Assembly (NCBI RefSeq): GCF_021730395.1
Contig: NC_069378.1
Coordinates: forward strand, 45,831,001 to 45,895,000
DNA from: Mercenaria mercenaria
Lineage: Eukaryota > Mollusca > Bivalvia > Venerida > Veneridae
Length of the DNA: 64,000 bases
Direction: 5' to 3'
Below, piece after piece: positions 38,001-50,600 of this stretch. Both the position numbers and the translations under genes were made by a program. The notes beneath the pieces were generated by a model. The model was not told the DNA's origin. It did no database searches and worked only from the letters and a program-made list of their open reading frames with translations. Numbering within the stretch: the stretch's first letter is position 1; each line of letters begins with the position of its first letter.

Positions 38001-38935
38001 TTAAGGACACTCGCTACAGTTTCGTTATTTTTTTCTCAATAATAAACTTCGATGAAATGTTTTATATTAAAAGATCGTGTTATGATGTATTGAAAAATGA
38101 AATAAAAATGCTAGGTCACAAGCTTTGTTTCGATTTAATTTGCCCAAGATAACGTAAAACAATATATCTATTTGAAACATGCTCAGAGAAGTCGAAAAGA
38201 AAATGATTTTGTAAAGAAAGGAATACTTGTTTAGCAAACCCAAGGGCTATTTTTGCATATTTTTGTCAATTTTAAGTTGGTTACGTCTACCTAATCTAAA
38301 ACAAAAAGAAAATTGATAGATCACCATATTAGATTTCGCTTAAATCAAATTACAACGAGGTGGGGTGTGGCGGGTATTTATACAACGCAGGTTGGTACGA
38401 AATACTCTTTCAGTGTTTGAGCAAATGACTTAGAGATATATCAAATTATCAAACGGCAGATTTCTTTATATGCGGATTTTAAGGTGTTTCTGAAGCATTT
38501 TGATGTCATAGAACGATGAAAGTTTCCGCCTTTCTCCGAACAAAACCAATAGTTTATGAATACAGATGTACGGTATCGGTACGGTTCGGGATTAGAAACA
38601 GCTATGACTCAATGCAGAGTCGGAGTGCCGGTATAAATTACTGACTCCAGTATATGTCAGATTGAAGCAATTTGAACTAAAAGTACTTAAAATGTATATA
38701 TTTTGTAACCATGATGATACTTACCCTAACCTTTAGTCAGTATATTATACATATTATGCATGCGAACATACAATAATTTACCGTCCGCAACATTAGATAA
38801 TCACTTCCGGGCATGCACAGAAGTCCGCTCCAACTCTGCAGTGAGCTACATCGATTAGAAACACAACCAAATTGGTACAGTGCTGGAGTAAATATCGACC
38901 CGTCCGAAAAAAAAAACTGTAGCGAGCGCCTTTAA
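38001..38935. mobile_element. 927-bp MITE with TTAA target duplication
   Basis: The element body is 38005-38931, flanked by TTAA (38001-38004 and 38932-38935). The ends are inverted copies that share CTCGCTACAGTTT and then run into T-rich sequence. There is no transposase. TTAA duplication is typical of piggyBac and Kolobok elements; the end sequence does not clearly say which. Confidence 0.8.
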
Positions 38936-38944
38936 GCGATTTTT

Positions 38945-39425
38945 ACATTTGGACATATTTATTAAAGGGATAGTTTGCTTGGGAAACATTCTTTCATTGA
39001 CAAGAGATTGTTAACTAAGGACATCATCGTTCAAGCGATAGTTCAGTTCGGACATATTCGTTCAAGCGATTTTTTTTTTTTACTTCGGAAATATTCGTTC
39101 AAGCGATTGTGTACTTTAGACATATTCGTTCAAGCGGTTGTTTATTTCAGACATAATCGTTCAAGCAATTGTTTACTTTAGACATATTCGTTCAATCGAT
39201 TGTTTCTTGAGAAATATTCGTTCAAGCGATTTTTTACCTCGGAAATATTCAACCAAGCGTTTGTGTACCTCAGACACATTCGTTCTAGCGATTGCTTACT
39301 GTGAACATATTCGTTTAAACGATCGTTTACTTTAGACTTATTTATTAAAGTTGTGGTTTGTTTTGGACATATTTGTTCGAGTGAATATTTACTTTGGACA
39401 CATTCGAGCAAACGCATGTCCACAT
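38945..39425. repeat. 31-bp minisatellite
   Basis: About 15 diverged units of gacatattcgttcaagcgat + tgtttacttta. Open frames on both strands across the array (39138-39444) come from the repeat itself, not from a gene. Confidence 0.85.
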
Positions 39426-40930
39426 ATAGATAGGACGGTGTCAAGACCTGATAACGAACTTTTGACTATATCAAAGATACAATTGTATAATGGTACAGCT
39501 AGTTCGCAGGAGCGTGTCAGGGAACAGATAAGCATTTACGTCACAATAATACCGAATTTAAACTATTCATCTATCGTTGAAACTCATGACATGTATTACA
39601 CTTTCAATTTGCATACATACATGTACATAAATCATTACTTAGATTCACGTTTGAATTGTCAGTGTGCGACAAAATATTGCTTTTGAAAGACTACAGGCCA
39701 GGTTTGAAAAAGATATATGTATTGTTTAAAAGATTGATTATAGACAGCGGTAAGTGCAATAATGAACGAGCATCATTATTCAATGATCTTATTGTCAACT
39801 TACACGGATTTTGAAATATTTAACGAACTAATCCACAAGGAAGAGAGACAAAGATATAACAGACACTTATTGGTCTTGCCATATGTTCTAATAAATCGTT
39901 ATAAAGATAGGAGAAACTATTAGGATATTATATCTTCTCAATACATATGAATTGTCCTTTTGCATTTTACCAGTGAATATACAATTAATGTTTGAAACCT
40001 TTTAGGAAGCGATGCATAAGCATCCGAAATCTTTGTGACGGAACAAAACAAATTGCAAATTTGTAAATGCTACCACACGTCAATTGACAAAAAAAATGAT
40101 AACGTTCTATATTGTGGGGCCATGAGTATCTTTAGTATGTCCAAAACTGTTTTATTATTTCATCACTGCAGACTGAGGCTATGAATGGTTCATTGGTATA
40201 AACGTTTAGCCGATCTGACATTATCGGCGGCAGTAATGTATCTAGCACTAGCAGTAATGTATCTAGCACTGATTTCTGCAAAAATCCATGTACTTGATTA
40301 TTCATATTGTCTTGTAAATACAATACGTTTACATGTACACAACTGGCACGTGTTTGAATGTTTGTTTAACTTTTCAGAGGAGAAAACGCACGACGTAAAA
40401 TTGTTTCTATTGCAATAATTGTTGAAACTTAATTGTTATACAAAATTTAATGAACCATCCCTTAAATTTATTTACTAGCACCCCATTTGCTGGTGTCAAA
40501 ATATTATCAATTTTACTTACTTTTAAAGGTTTCAGTTCTGTTCCAAACTGTTTATACAACTCGACGAGGAAATCCCGCTTATGGTAAGACTTTTGTTTGT
40601 TTATTGCACATTATCTAGTGTTCTCTAGAACGAGATAATTATATCGATACAAACTTTGTTTAATATCCTATAAAGTTTTATATACGGGACCAGAAACACA
40701 AATGCCATCTTTTTATGGAAGAATAATTTAAGTTTACGAATTGTGACGAGTTGTCTGTTCCTACAAATTTCTGTCTTTCACACCTGTGCTTGTTGCATGG
40801 ATCTACAAAGCAAACATCTGACATGACTTTTGATAATCAGTGTTGGGGCCTATTGTTGCTGACTCCTTTATAAAGAGTAATAGTTAAAATTGAAAACAGA
40901 CTCAAAAATGTCAAAAGTGAGCATGATTTA
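39426..40930. other. AT-rich intergenic DNA with one exon-like block
   Basis: No gene is supported. A 50-bp block near 40529-40581 has an acceptor-like left edge (ttttaaag|G) and a donor-like right edge (ATG|gtaaga), but no partner exons are visible. A 19-bp direct repeat (cagtaatgtatctagcact) occurs twice near 40230-40269. Confidence 0.35.
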
Positions 40931-40939
40931 CATTAGAAA

Positions 40940-41150
40940 CATTGACTAAGGTTCGGATTAGATGGGTAGAGTTTTATGTAATTAGATATAAAAATCACCA
41001 GTTTGTTCGGTTTTCGGAGTAGAGAGGTTTCGGATGTCAAGGGTATTTTTACAATAGAGAATGAATAAGAAAATTTGGGACCAAATAATTCGTTCAGTTT
41101 AGAGAGGTTTTCGGATTAGAGGGGTTCGGATTAGAGAGGTTCTACTGTAT
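40940..41150. repeat. Decayed DNA-transposon end (pogo/Tigger-like)
   Basis: Several copies of ttcggattagagaggtt lead to a terminal gaggttctactgta. Read on the other strand, this starts cagtagaacctctctaatcc, the style of pogo/Tigger inverted ends. No transposase and no partner end are seen. Confidence 0.4.
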
Positions 41151-41154
41151 ATAT

Positions 41155-41857
41155 CACGTCACTCTCAAATAAATTATGTCTAATTTACTAACGAACAAGA
41201 ATGACGTGACGTCGTTGTAAAACGTCTCTTTGAGGTATGATTTTTATGTGTCTCTATTTCGTGAAGGTTTAAGCTGCCTTATAAACATAATTTCTCGCTG
41301 TTTTCTACTGACTATACTGTCCGTGAACATTTTGAAAAATGGAAATATTTTATATTTCGGGAACTTGTGTCCCGTATAAACGTCAAAATATTCGCTTACG
41401 TAAAGTAACCTTTTGATGGCGTCATGGATGTGTTGATTGTGTAAGGTCACTCTGTTTCGAAGATTTGAAGATCCACTGATGTATTATTGTTTACATCCCT
41501 GGCACTGAATGACATATATTACGTTTTCCACATCGCAGTATATTGATTGGTTCACCTTGAATGCTTTTCCGCATCTGAATGTGTATGAGTCTCCTTCTAT
41601 AATATGTTTGCACATACCACATTTTGAACTGTTGCATTTACTTACTACGAATTTTCTGATTTTTAGGAATCACATATCTAAAACTGGAATCCAAAGTTGA
41701 ACACAGATTTTTTAAACTTTCACATTCAAAATGTTGAAAGCAATGCTCTGATTGGTCAACAGACCTGATTGGTCTAAATAGAGATACAGAGACTTCAACA
41801 ACGACGTCACGTCATTTTTATTCGTAAATTAGACGTCACGTTTTAAGTGTGACGTCA
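41155..41857. repeat. Inverted repeats with CRE-like ACGTCA sites around a nuclease fragment
   Basis: Arms of about 75 bp (41155-41229 and 41783-41857) are inverted copies. Shared blocks are gtctaattta and atgacgtgacgtcgttgt. Each arm holds several ACGTCA/TGACGT motifs. The 550 bp between them is almost filled by the Penelope-like endonuclease fragment on the minus strand. Confidence 0.7.
41243..41690 (-). pseudogene. GIY-YIG endonuclease end of a Penelope-like element, broken
   Basis: On the minus strand the frame shows the characteristic C-terminal block of Penelope-like retroelements. First come cysteines spaced CNSSKCGMC, then RCGKAFKVNQSIYC. Next is ENVIYVIQCQGC, the GIY half, followed by an altered YIG half. 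Then LRNRVTLHNQHIHD, and finally FPFFKMF leading to RQLKPSRNRD at the end. The reverse transcriptase is absent and the frame is interrupted, so it is an old 5'-truncated copy. Confidence 0.72.
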
Positions 41858-43115
41858 CTTGTTTCTATTCACGACGTCAAATGACGCCATGTTGTTTGTA
41901 ACACTCCTGATGATAATTTTTGAAACCGGTTGAGGAAAAAAGTTTAAAAAGATTTGGATATTTCCTTAAAATTTTTTTTTAATATTTCCACCCGTACCAT
42001 GGTCTTTTTCATGAATAAATATATTTTATCTGTGTATTCATATTCTTGACTTTTTTTTATTTCCGCGGTGGCCTTGGTTCGAGTCCCGACTTTGGTGTGA
42101 TTTTTTCTTGATTTCAAATCTTTCCAAAATTTCATGTTCTTATGTTCATAATATAATGAAAAATTCATTCTTAAGAAAAATATTTTAGACAAAATCTGAG
42201 TCTAGTCCCTTTTAGGCAAACGCGTGTTGAAACGAGTCGTCTGATTGGTTCAAATTGAAACAGATTGCTGGAAATAGAAGTAGCAATATTGGAAATCCGA
42301 TTATACAGAAAGATAAATTTGAAAGTGCTGTCATCAGATGTAACTTTTAGGAAGATAAAGAACTTTAGTCAGATTGAGGTAAATCAGAGGAGATTAATAT
42401 AAACTAATCAAGGTAGAGTTATGGTTCTTGAACACTGCACTTCTATCAATTTCATCTCTCAGTATGTGGACTTTAATAAAATCCGTTTCAAAGTTATGCG
42501 GTTACATTCCGTTTATTCCGGACATTACTGTTATATTAAAACGGTTTATAACCAAAACAGTAATGAAGGACGACTTATGTTTCGTGCATTTTTCTCTTTC
42601 TGCCAATACCCTCCGTTATTGTATTGTAAGGGAATGCCCCCCCCCCCCCCCCCCCCCCTTTTACAAATTACATAAACACTGCCATGAAATCATGTGACAA
42701 TCCACTCTAAAATACACGTAAATAAAATCTATAAGCAGAAACTTACTTCTATGGACTGTGAATCGTGTCATGTTAGTGTGTTGTAAGTGGAAGCCTTTTA
42801 ACTGTGCCGAAATTAACTATTCCAGAACTGAATTCTCCGTGAAAACTAAAAATGCAATTTCAGTCTAAATTCTCCTTTGAATAGAGTACTTTTAAAGGTG
42901 AATAACTCTTAAAGTAAATAGTGTAATCGATATTCCTAAGATGAGCTAATGTTCAAATCATTCTAGAACAGACTGACAACATGATTTTTACCATGAAGTG
43001 CCAGACTACGGAGCCAGTTAGACATTTTCTACAAGTGTGCCAAGCGTCCATTTCGATGTTTGTAAAATGGCGGCGGATCAACATTGGAACTATTTTTATG
43101 TTTTGTATACCGGCT
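41858..43115. other. Intergenic DNA with a poly-C run
   Basis: A 22-base C run lies at 42637-42658. A tRNA B-box-like block (ggttcgagtcccgac) near 42077 has no supporting A box. Nothing else is recognised. Confidence 0.4.
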
Positions 43116-45017
43116 TTTTAGCTTACCTGTCACAAAGTGACAAGGTGAGCTTTTGTGATCACGCAGCGTCCGTCGTCCGTCCGTGCGTGCGTGCGTGCGT
43201 GCGTGCGTCAGTCCGTAAACTTTTGCTTGTGACCACTCTAGAGGTCACATTTTTCATGGGATCTTTATGAAAGTTAGTCAGAATGTTCACCTTGATGATG
43301 TCTAGGTCAAGTTCGAAACTGGGTCACGTGCCGTCAGAAACTAGGTCAGTAGGTCTAAAAATAGTAAAACCTTGTGACCTCTCTAGAGGCAATATATTTC
43401 ATGAGATCTTCATGAAAATTGGTCAGAATGTTTATCTTGATGATATCTAGGTCAAGTTCGAAACTGGATTACGTGCCGTCAAAAACTAGGTCAGTAGGTC
43501 TAAAAATAGAAAAACCTTGTGACCTCTCTAGAGGCCATTTATTTCACAAGATCTTCATGAAAATTGGTCAGAACGTTTACCTTGATGATATCTAGGTCAA
43601 ATTCGAAACTGGGTTACGTGCCGTCAAAAACAAGGTCAGTAGGTCAAATAATAGAAAAACCATGTGACCTCTCTAAAGGCCATAATTTTCATGGGATCTG
43701 TATGAAAGTTGGTGTGAATGTTTATCTTAATGATATCTAGATCAAGTTTGAAACTTGGTCATGTGCGGTCAAAAACTAGGTCAGTAGGTCTAAAAATAGA
43801 AAAACCTTGTGACCTCTCTAGAGGCCATATATTTCATGAGATCTTCATGAAAATTGGTCAGAACGTTTACCTTGATGATATCTAGGTCAAGTTTGAAACT
43901 GGGTCACGTGCCTTCAAAAACTAGGTCAGTAGGTCAAATAATAGAAAAACCTTGTGACCTCTCTAAAGACCATATTTTTCATGCGATCTCCATAAAAATT
44001 GGTCAGAATGTTCATCTTGATAATATCTAGGCCAAGTTCGAAAGTGGGTCATGTGCGTCAAAAACTAGGTCAGTAGGTCAAATAATGAAAAAACGTTTTG
44101 ACCTCTCTAGAGGCCATATTTTTCATGGGATCTGTATAAAAGTTGGTTTGAATGTTTATCTTGATGATATATAGGTCAAGTTTGAAACTGGGTCAACTGC
44201 AATCAAAAACTAGGTCAGTAGGTCTTGAAATAGAAAAACCGTGCGACCTCTCTAGAGGCCATATCCTTGAATGGATCTTTATGAAAATTGGTCAGAATGT
44301 TCATCTTGATGATATCTAGGTCAAGTTTGAAACTTGGTCACGTGCCTTATAAAACTAGGTCAGTAGGTCAAATAATATAAAAACCTTGTGACCTCTCTAG
44401 AGGCCATACTTTTCATGGGATCTGTATGAAAGTTGGTCTGAATATTTATCTTGATGATATCTAGGTCAAGTATGAAACTGGGTCAACTGCGGTCAAAAAT
44501 TAGGTCAGTAGGTCTAAAATTAGAAAAATCTTTTGACCTCTTTAGAGGCCATATTTTTCAATGGATCTTCATGAAAATTGATCCGAATGTTTACCTTGAT
44601 GATATCTAGGTCAGTTTCGAAACTGGGTCACGTGCGGTCAAAAACTAGGCCAGTAGGTATAAAAATAGAAAAACCTTGTGACCTCTCTAGAGGCCATAAA
44701 AGTTAGTGAGAATGTTCACCTTGATGATATCTAGGTAAAGTTCAAAACAGGGTCACGTACCTTCGAAAACTAGGTCAATAGGTCAGATAATAGAAGAACC
44801 TTGTGACCTCTCTAGAGACCATATTTTTCAATGGATCTACATGAAAGTTGGTCAGAATTTTTACCTTGATAATATCTAGGTCAAGTTTAAAACTGGGTCA
44901 AATGAGCTCAAAAACTAGGTCACTATGTCAAATAATAGAAAAAACGACGTCATACTCAAAACTTGGTCATGTGGGAAGAGGTGAGCGATTCAGGACCATC
45001 ATGGTCCTCTTGTTGTG
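43116..45017. mobile_element. 1.9-kb core-repeat element (about 12 units of ~147 bp)
   Basis: It starts ttagcttacctgtcacaaag, followed by a (GTGC)n tract at about 43178-43208. About 12 units of ~142-152 bp follow, built around ctctagaggccatatttttc, tgatgatatctaggtcaag and actaggtcagtaggtc. It ends ggaccatcatggtcctcttg. No coding is present. The layout (unique left end, tetranucleotide tract, tandem core, unique right end) is like the pearl or Helitron-related repeats known in bivalves. The family name is not certain. Confidence 0.75.
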
Positions 45018-45586
45018 AATATGTCTCTGTTTAACATAAAACTTTCAGGAATTCATATATATGTAAAAATAATCATAAGCCCGTTTAAAGCATTTGTTAT
45101 ATTGATGTATTCATTGTTTTACATACAAGGACTATATTATGTTCGGCGTAGTAAATTTCGTCTGCTATTTTAGTACGCTATTAAGGTTTAGCTCGAGCTT
45201 TTTATCATTTGCATGATTTTTAACTTAATTTGTTAAATATGTTCAGGCTTTTCATAAAAGCCCGCTGTAAAATGTCAGGGTCTATATTTATATGTAATTT
45301 TAGCAGCACAATGCAGTGTTTCTCTCGTGGACGGATAACATTACCCTGTTGAAAGCCCGTCTTATGATTGGATAATTTAGTCACGTGGTATAGTCTAGAA
45401 GGTTATATATACAGGTCCCCGTCTTTCATTCGGGTATCTTCTTCTCAACTGTAAAAACTTGAGAATAACAACAACAAGGCTTAAACGGCTGTTAAATCTT
45501 ACCTACTTTGGCACATAACTATCTTTCAGTCCAAGGTATAACGAGTACTAGCTTACTATCATAATTACTGTTGGAGAACATTGTGT
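45018..45586. other. Intergenic DNA with a plus-strand TATA-like site
   Basis: The block ggttatatatacagg near 45401 would suit a plus-strand TATA box, but no plus-strand coding frame follows. Otherwise nothing is recognised. Confidence 0.35.
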
Positions 45587-46189
45587 TTATTTATTATGTA
45601 TAGCAAGTAACACAACAGCAGCGAAGAGAAAATGAACCTTGTGGTATGCCTTGTCTAAATTACCACGTAATGGCGAAACCAAGGAGGTGCTTTGGACTTC
45701 GTATACATATTCATCTTTACGAAAAGTATTCTGTTTACCGTATTGCCATTCAAAGAATTTCCATGTAACCGTTCCATAACTTGAGAAGAAGAACCCATTG
45801 CATAGGCTCGGTCCGTCGTTGTACACTTTTATGCTAGATGTTATGTACACTTTTATACTAGATGTTATGTATAAATTTGATAGTTCACTAGATGCACTCG
45901 CTCTGTTACTGTTTTTGATGATATGAATTGCGCTGTAAACTGACTGATATGATGAGCTTGCACACCATGCATAATATACATGTAACTGACACATGTCAAT
46001 TATTACGTTTGAAGATTTACACAGATGTTCTTTGCGCTTTTCAAAGTGAGCGGCTGGGAGAGTTGAGAAAGTACTTGTATATACACTGGTCATTGTACCA
46101 CAAATGATCATGTGTGTATCTAAGTTATATGATGCAAAGGCACACTGCAAAGAGGTCAACATTATAACAATTAGTGGTCCAGTACCCAT
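45587..46189 (-). CDS. Single-exon secreted or GPI-anchored protein, family unknown
   Basis: This is a 200-residue open frame. An in-frame TGA lies three codons upstream of ATG 46189, so the start is firm. Residues 1-19 (MGTGPLIVIMLTSLQCAFA) look like a signal peptide. The last 15 residues (VHFLFAAVVLLAIHNK) are hydrophobic, as in a GPI-attachment signal or a tail anchor. The mature part has five cysteines (about 30, 57, 67, 76, 129), an odd number. A 24-bp tandem duplication near 45829-45876 gives ITSSIKVY twice in a row. A TATATATAA box at 46274-46282 lies about 85 bp upstream of the ATG, consistent with transcription. I recognise no domain. It sits just 3' of the receptor duplication, so a paralogue may lie left of position 1. 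Confidence 0.5.
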   Translation of the reverse strand: MGTGPLIVIMLTSLQCAFASYNLDTHMIICGTMTSVYTSTFSTLPAAHFEKRKEHLCKSSNVIIDMCQLHVYYAWCASSSYQSVYSAIHIIKNSNRASASSELSNLYITSSIKVYITSSIKVYNDGPSLCNGFFFSSYGTVTWKFFEWQYGKQNTFRKDEYVYEVQSTSLVSPLRGNLDKAYHKVHFLFAAVVLLAIHNK

Positions 46190-46273
46190 TAACCCTCACA
46201 CGAAGTAAATTACAACTATTTGGTACAATGCATATCTATGCCAGTCATGCACATGGCTGTGTGTGTATACGCA

Positions 46274-46282
46274 TTATATATA
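46274..46282 (-). promoter_or_regulatory. TATA box for the 45587-46189 gene
   Basis: TATATATAA on the minus strand. A start site about 30 bp downstream (near 46245) would leave a 5' leader of about 55 nt. Confidence 0.45.
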
Positions 46283-46759
46283 GGGAGCGACGGTCCCGGA
46301 GAAACAACTGCATCCTAGACTAATAAGAGACCGTCAAAGTTTGCCCAAGGTATATGATCTATAATGACGCACCTACAGTGATTGTCCAATATCGACGCAC
46401 CCAAAGAGGTTGCACCAGGTATCTATTTCAACGCATCTGGAGTTAATCGCGACATACACTTGTATCTGCATGCTTTATCAAGAGAGATGTTGTTATGCAA
46501 CTGCCAGTTATATTACTAAGTAAACCGGTATCCTGATTAATAAGGATGTGCAACTACCACAAAGTGGGGTAGGTCCTTAGAGTATGTAGGTTTAACAAGG
46601 TTCCTTTCAGTAGATTTAGAGTTATCCTCCTGACAAAAGTGTTACGGATGGATGCTAGGACGGGCGAAGACCATAACCATCTACCACTTTGCCTTTTAGC
46701 GGCAGTGTGTGTTAAGTGCAACTCGAGAGGATTTTTGAGTAAAACATGACGCATTATAC

Positions 46760-47640
46760 GCATATAGAAAGGAAAAGAAAGCAAAACAAAATCATGTCCA
46801 GAGATACGACATTCAGAACGTAAGATGTGTGATGTCGACAAACCAGCAGAATTATTTCAAACTTTAAAGTTTTTTTTACAACAGGCAGCAATACCTCTAA
46901 GATATCAAATGTTTTAAGGGCACACTTTGGAAGTAATAAATACAGTAAAAAACTTAGTTCATTCAACTTCGAATCACAAACGTTTTTCCTTAATATTAAT
47001 CCTTCACGTTTTAAGTTGTTGCTTTTTGTCAAGTAAAGGTTTCGTTTATTATAGTGTCACTCCTATTGAAAGGACCAGCAAATTATGCATTTGGGACACC
47101 TTTTGCCATAAAATTATAAAGGAAATGAATACAAATGTGCATCTGTGTGTCGTACATTCTTAGCTATCACACACGTCTATATTGTTTATATGGCTTTACG
47201 TGAAACACAAAACGTTGGTTTAACATTTTTTTTTAAAAGTTCATCACTTATTGCCTGTAAAACAGCATTTATCAATATACTTTTAATGGTTCTATTCGTT
47301 CCGTTTAATTTCATAAGCGTAAGCAAAATTTATACATGCGACCAATTTCTATTCCCGTTTAGTTTCTACATACATAGATTCAATTCAATTCTCCAAGAAT
47401 GCAGTTAAGTTTAATACATTGAAACACATCAAAATACAATAACAAACGATGGTTTTGTTATTAACACAATCAGGAGGTACTCCTAAACAAACAATAAACA
47501 ATAATCATTTTTTATATAACAACGCCCTGTTAAAAAGGAAGTAATCGTACACAAAAGACAACTGTGTAGTTTTTCAAAATCAAATCTTTTTGCTGTGAGG
47601 CAGGAAATAATTAACAAACAACAATTATTTTAAACGAAAC
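46760..47640. repeat. 3' flank of receptor copy B, duplicated in copy A
   Basis: The first part (to about 47010) matches 30-310 and the second part (from about 47100) matches 11685-12465. The two halves are adjacent here but about 11.4 kb apart on the copy A side. This is the empty version of the insertion-rich left end of the window. Confidence 0.75.
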
Positions 47641-47644
47641 AAAC

Positions 47645-50600
47645 TTATTTTGAAGCAAGTATTCCTAAACACACAACAGTTGTGACAAGAACAAGAAACA
47701 TGAATAAATACATGAAACATCTGTCCAGTATGAGAGCAACTTCTTTCCACGAATACAGTTTAACATCGTCCTCATCCTGATGATCCGGTTCAGGCTGATC
47801 TACGTCAACCAACTCCATATGTGTACCTCTAAAGCGTGTCCTTGCATTAGTTTCACGTGTCTTGTCATCTAAAGGGAGTTTAATGGTGGAGGCCGTCAAT
47901 GTAGATCTTTCCTTAGGATTGACCTTTTGCCTTCTACAACACTTTTCACCTGTAAAATAAGATGCACTATGATAAACACGTGTAAATCTGTAGTCACATA
48001 ACAGGAGAAAACATAACATCAAAGATTTGGTTTGATTGTTTTATTTTTAAATGATTGATGCATCCATTGCAATACAAACTAAATTTAACAATCTATAATT
48101 TTGAAATACAGAACTGATAATTGAAATTGCTTTATATCTATAATTTCAAAGCAAATAAGCAGTTACTTAAACGCTTTAAAATAGAAGTATAAAAAGCATA
48201 TACATTGTAAGTATATTATGCAAATGTAGTAGAGATTGTCACATTTCACACTTAAAGCTCAAATGTGGTTCTAAAAGAATATAAAGCAAAAAGATAATGC
48301 GACAAAAGTCTTTTGAATACGTTAGAAATTGCGAACTTTATGCAATATGTCATGTTTAAAATTGTGAACATTATGCAATACGCCATTTTTAAAATTGTGA
48401 ACTTTTTGCAATACGTCATGTTTAAAATTGTGTACTTTATGCAATACTGCATGTTTAAAATTGTGAACCAACACCCTTTATGATAATGATTTTGTAACAT
48501 AACAAAATAATTTTATAACACGGACTAATAAATTACTATGAGGACATTCTAATGAAACTGTCATTTCATTTCTAAAAACTTCTGAATTACAAAATAACAA
48601 TATTAATGAATGACTTGTTCCTGACCTAATGCTGCAAAATTATTTTAATATTTTTTTGAAAAATGTATACAAGTTTCAGTTCAATATTCCTTGCCTTTAT
48701 ATGTTATTTCGAAACTAGCAATCTGTTTTGTATATCCTATTTAAACAATATGCATACTTAACAACAGTTGATGTTATTCTCACCTTTCCACATAGCCATT
48801 TTCACGAGAAATACTCTAGTCAATGTTTGCACCCAACCGGATGGTTCCTCGTCATCATCATGGTTGAAATAAATGTCCAGCACCACAATGGTGAATACAA
48901 CAGATAATGTACTCAGCATCAGAATAATTGTAAGATATGTGGCTGTAGATATATATAACAATAAGCTCTTGACAAGATAAATAATATAAATTAAATCGAA
49001 CAGAAACTCTTTATAAACAGTTATATATAAACAAATTATATTAATAATATCAAGAGTTATGGTTATTATTAGAATAATTACATAGAGTACATAAAAATAT
49101 TATTTTTTTTTTGGATTTAACGTCGCACCGACACCTGACATGTCATATGGCGACTTTCCAGCTTTAATGGTGGAGGAAGACCCCAGGTGCCCCTCCGTGC
49201 ATTATTTCATCACGAGCGGGCACCTGGGTAGAACCGCCGACCTTCAGTAAGCCAGCCGGATGGCTTCCTCATATGAAGAATTCAACGACCCGAGTGAGGC
49301 TCAAACCCACATCGATGAGAGGCAAGTGATTTGAAGTCAGCGACCTTAACCACTCGGCCACGGAGGCCCCTACATAAAAAGATATAGAATAAACAATTAT
49401 GCAATAATAATGTAAACCAGTAAATAATGGCATAAACGAACTATGTAATAATAATAATGTTCACAAGTAAATCGTGAAAAGGAAAAACGTGTAACAATAA
49501 TGTACACACGTATATGATTGATTAAGCTAACTATAAAATTACACTGTTCACCAGTAAATGTTCACACAGAACAATGTTGATAACATAATACTTATCATTT
49601 ACCATTTAGATGGATAATCATTTATTTATTCATTATTATTAAACAATCTGCTTAAACTATTGTGTAATTTCTACAACGTCACATTGAAAATGTGTTTGAG
49701 CATACATGTAAAATCATATACAATGAGGAGATGTTATAACAACACGATTGAAATTTGGTATTTATATAGATAAAATATATAAAGTATGTACAGATAACAT
49801 ATGATTTTTCGCAATATGCAAAATCCTGTGGGAATGGTTGGTCCTAATGTCAGTTCCCATTACAACGAAAATGTCTGAGAAAATGCTTCGGCACGAAACA
49901 TTATATGCTCACGCTTTTTGAACAAGCAAAAGCATTTAGTTTGTTAAAAATTCTAATTATGTATTATAAGGAAATTATGACTTGACGTTGGAACGCGAAA
50001 TTATTAATATTAAAAAAATATGTGTTAACATCGCGTGATCTCTATGTAAACACACCTTAAACCTCCTGCTGGATTACCCATGGGAAACGAAAACATGATT
50101 CAGCAGTTTTATACATATCTGTTAAAATGAGGTTATAAAATGACCTATTTGTGTATACTGATATGCTAGAAACTGGTACTTACACAGTATGCTGGTACTC
50201 AAAGAAGTTTTGGGAATGTTATCGGCAATCAGCGTCAAATAAACAGCATATGCGAGAAGAACTGTATAAAAGTAAGATATAAAACAGTATATGCCATAAA
50301 AGTGTGTTAAGAAGACAAAAGTTTATAAAAAAACAGTTAGATATAGTAAAAGTGTCTTGGTCAACGACCTTAAGTAATTATCTAGAACCAAAGTATTGAC
50401 AGATTAAACTGACATGACCTAGGAATTAACTAATGGTAGATGAGATCATACTTACTAGGTATACATTGGAGTATAATTTTTATTTGCGTCAATACATGAG
50501 ATCAAACCCAAATGAACGCATAAAATTCTCATTTATGTATTCTAAAATGTTGAAGTCCACGAATTGATATCACTACGAGAATGTCGTTTTTCATGAAATT

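Noticed and set aside
39138-39444. Overlapping open frames on both strands
   Set aside because: They fall in the 31-bp minisatellite, and the peptides are repeats of the unit in different frames.
40529-40581. Possible plus-strand exon with good-looking splice edges
   Set aside because: No partner exon, frame preference or recognisable peptide, so it cannot be called a gene part.
42421-42697. Frames with a proline-rich end
   Set aside because: The proline stretch is translation of the 22-base C run; there is no other support.
45401-45425. TATA-like site on the plus strand
   Set aside because: No coding frame or exon follows for over 500 bp, so it is left as a note and not called a promoter.
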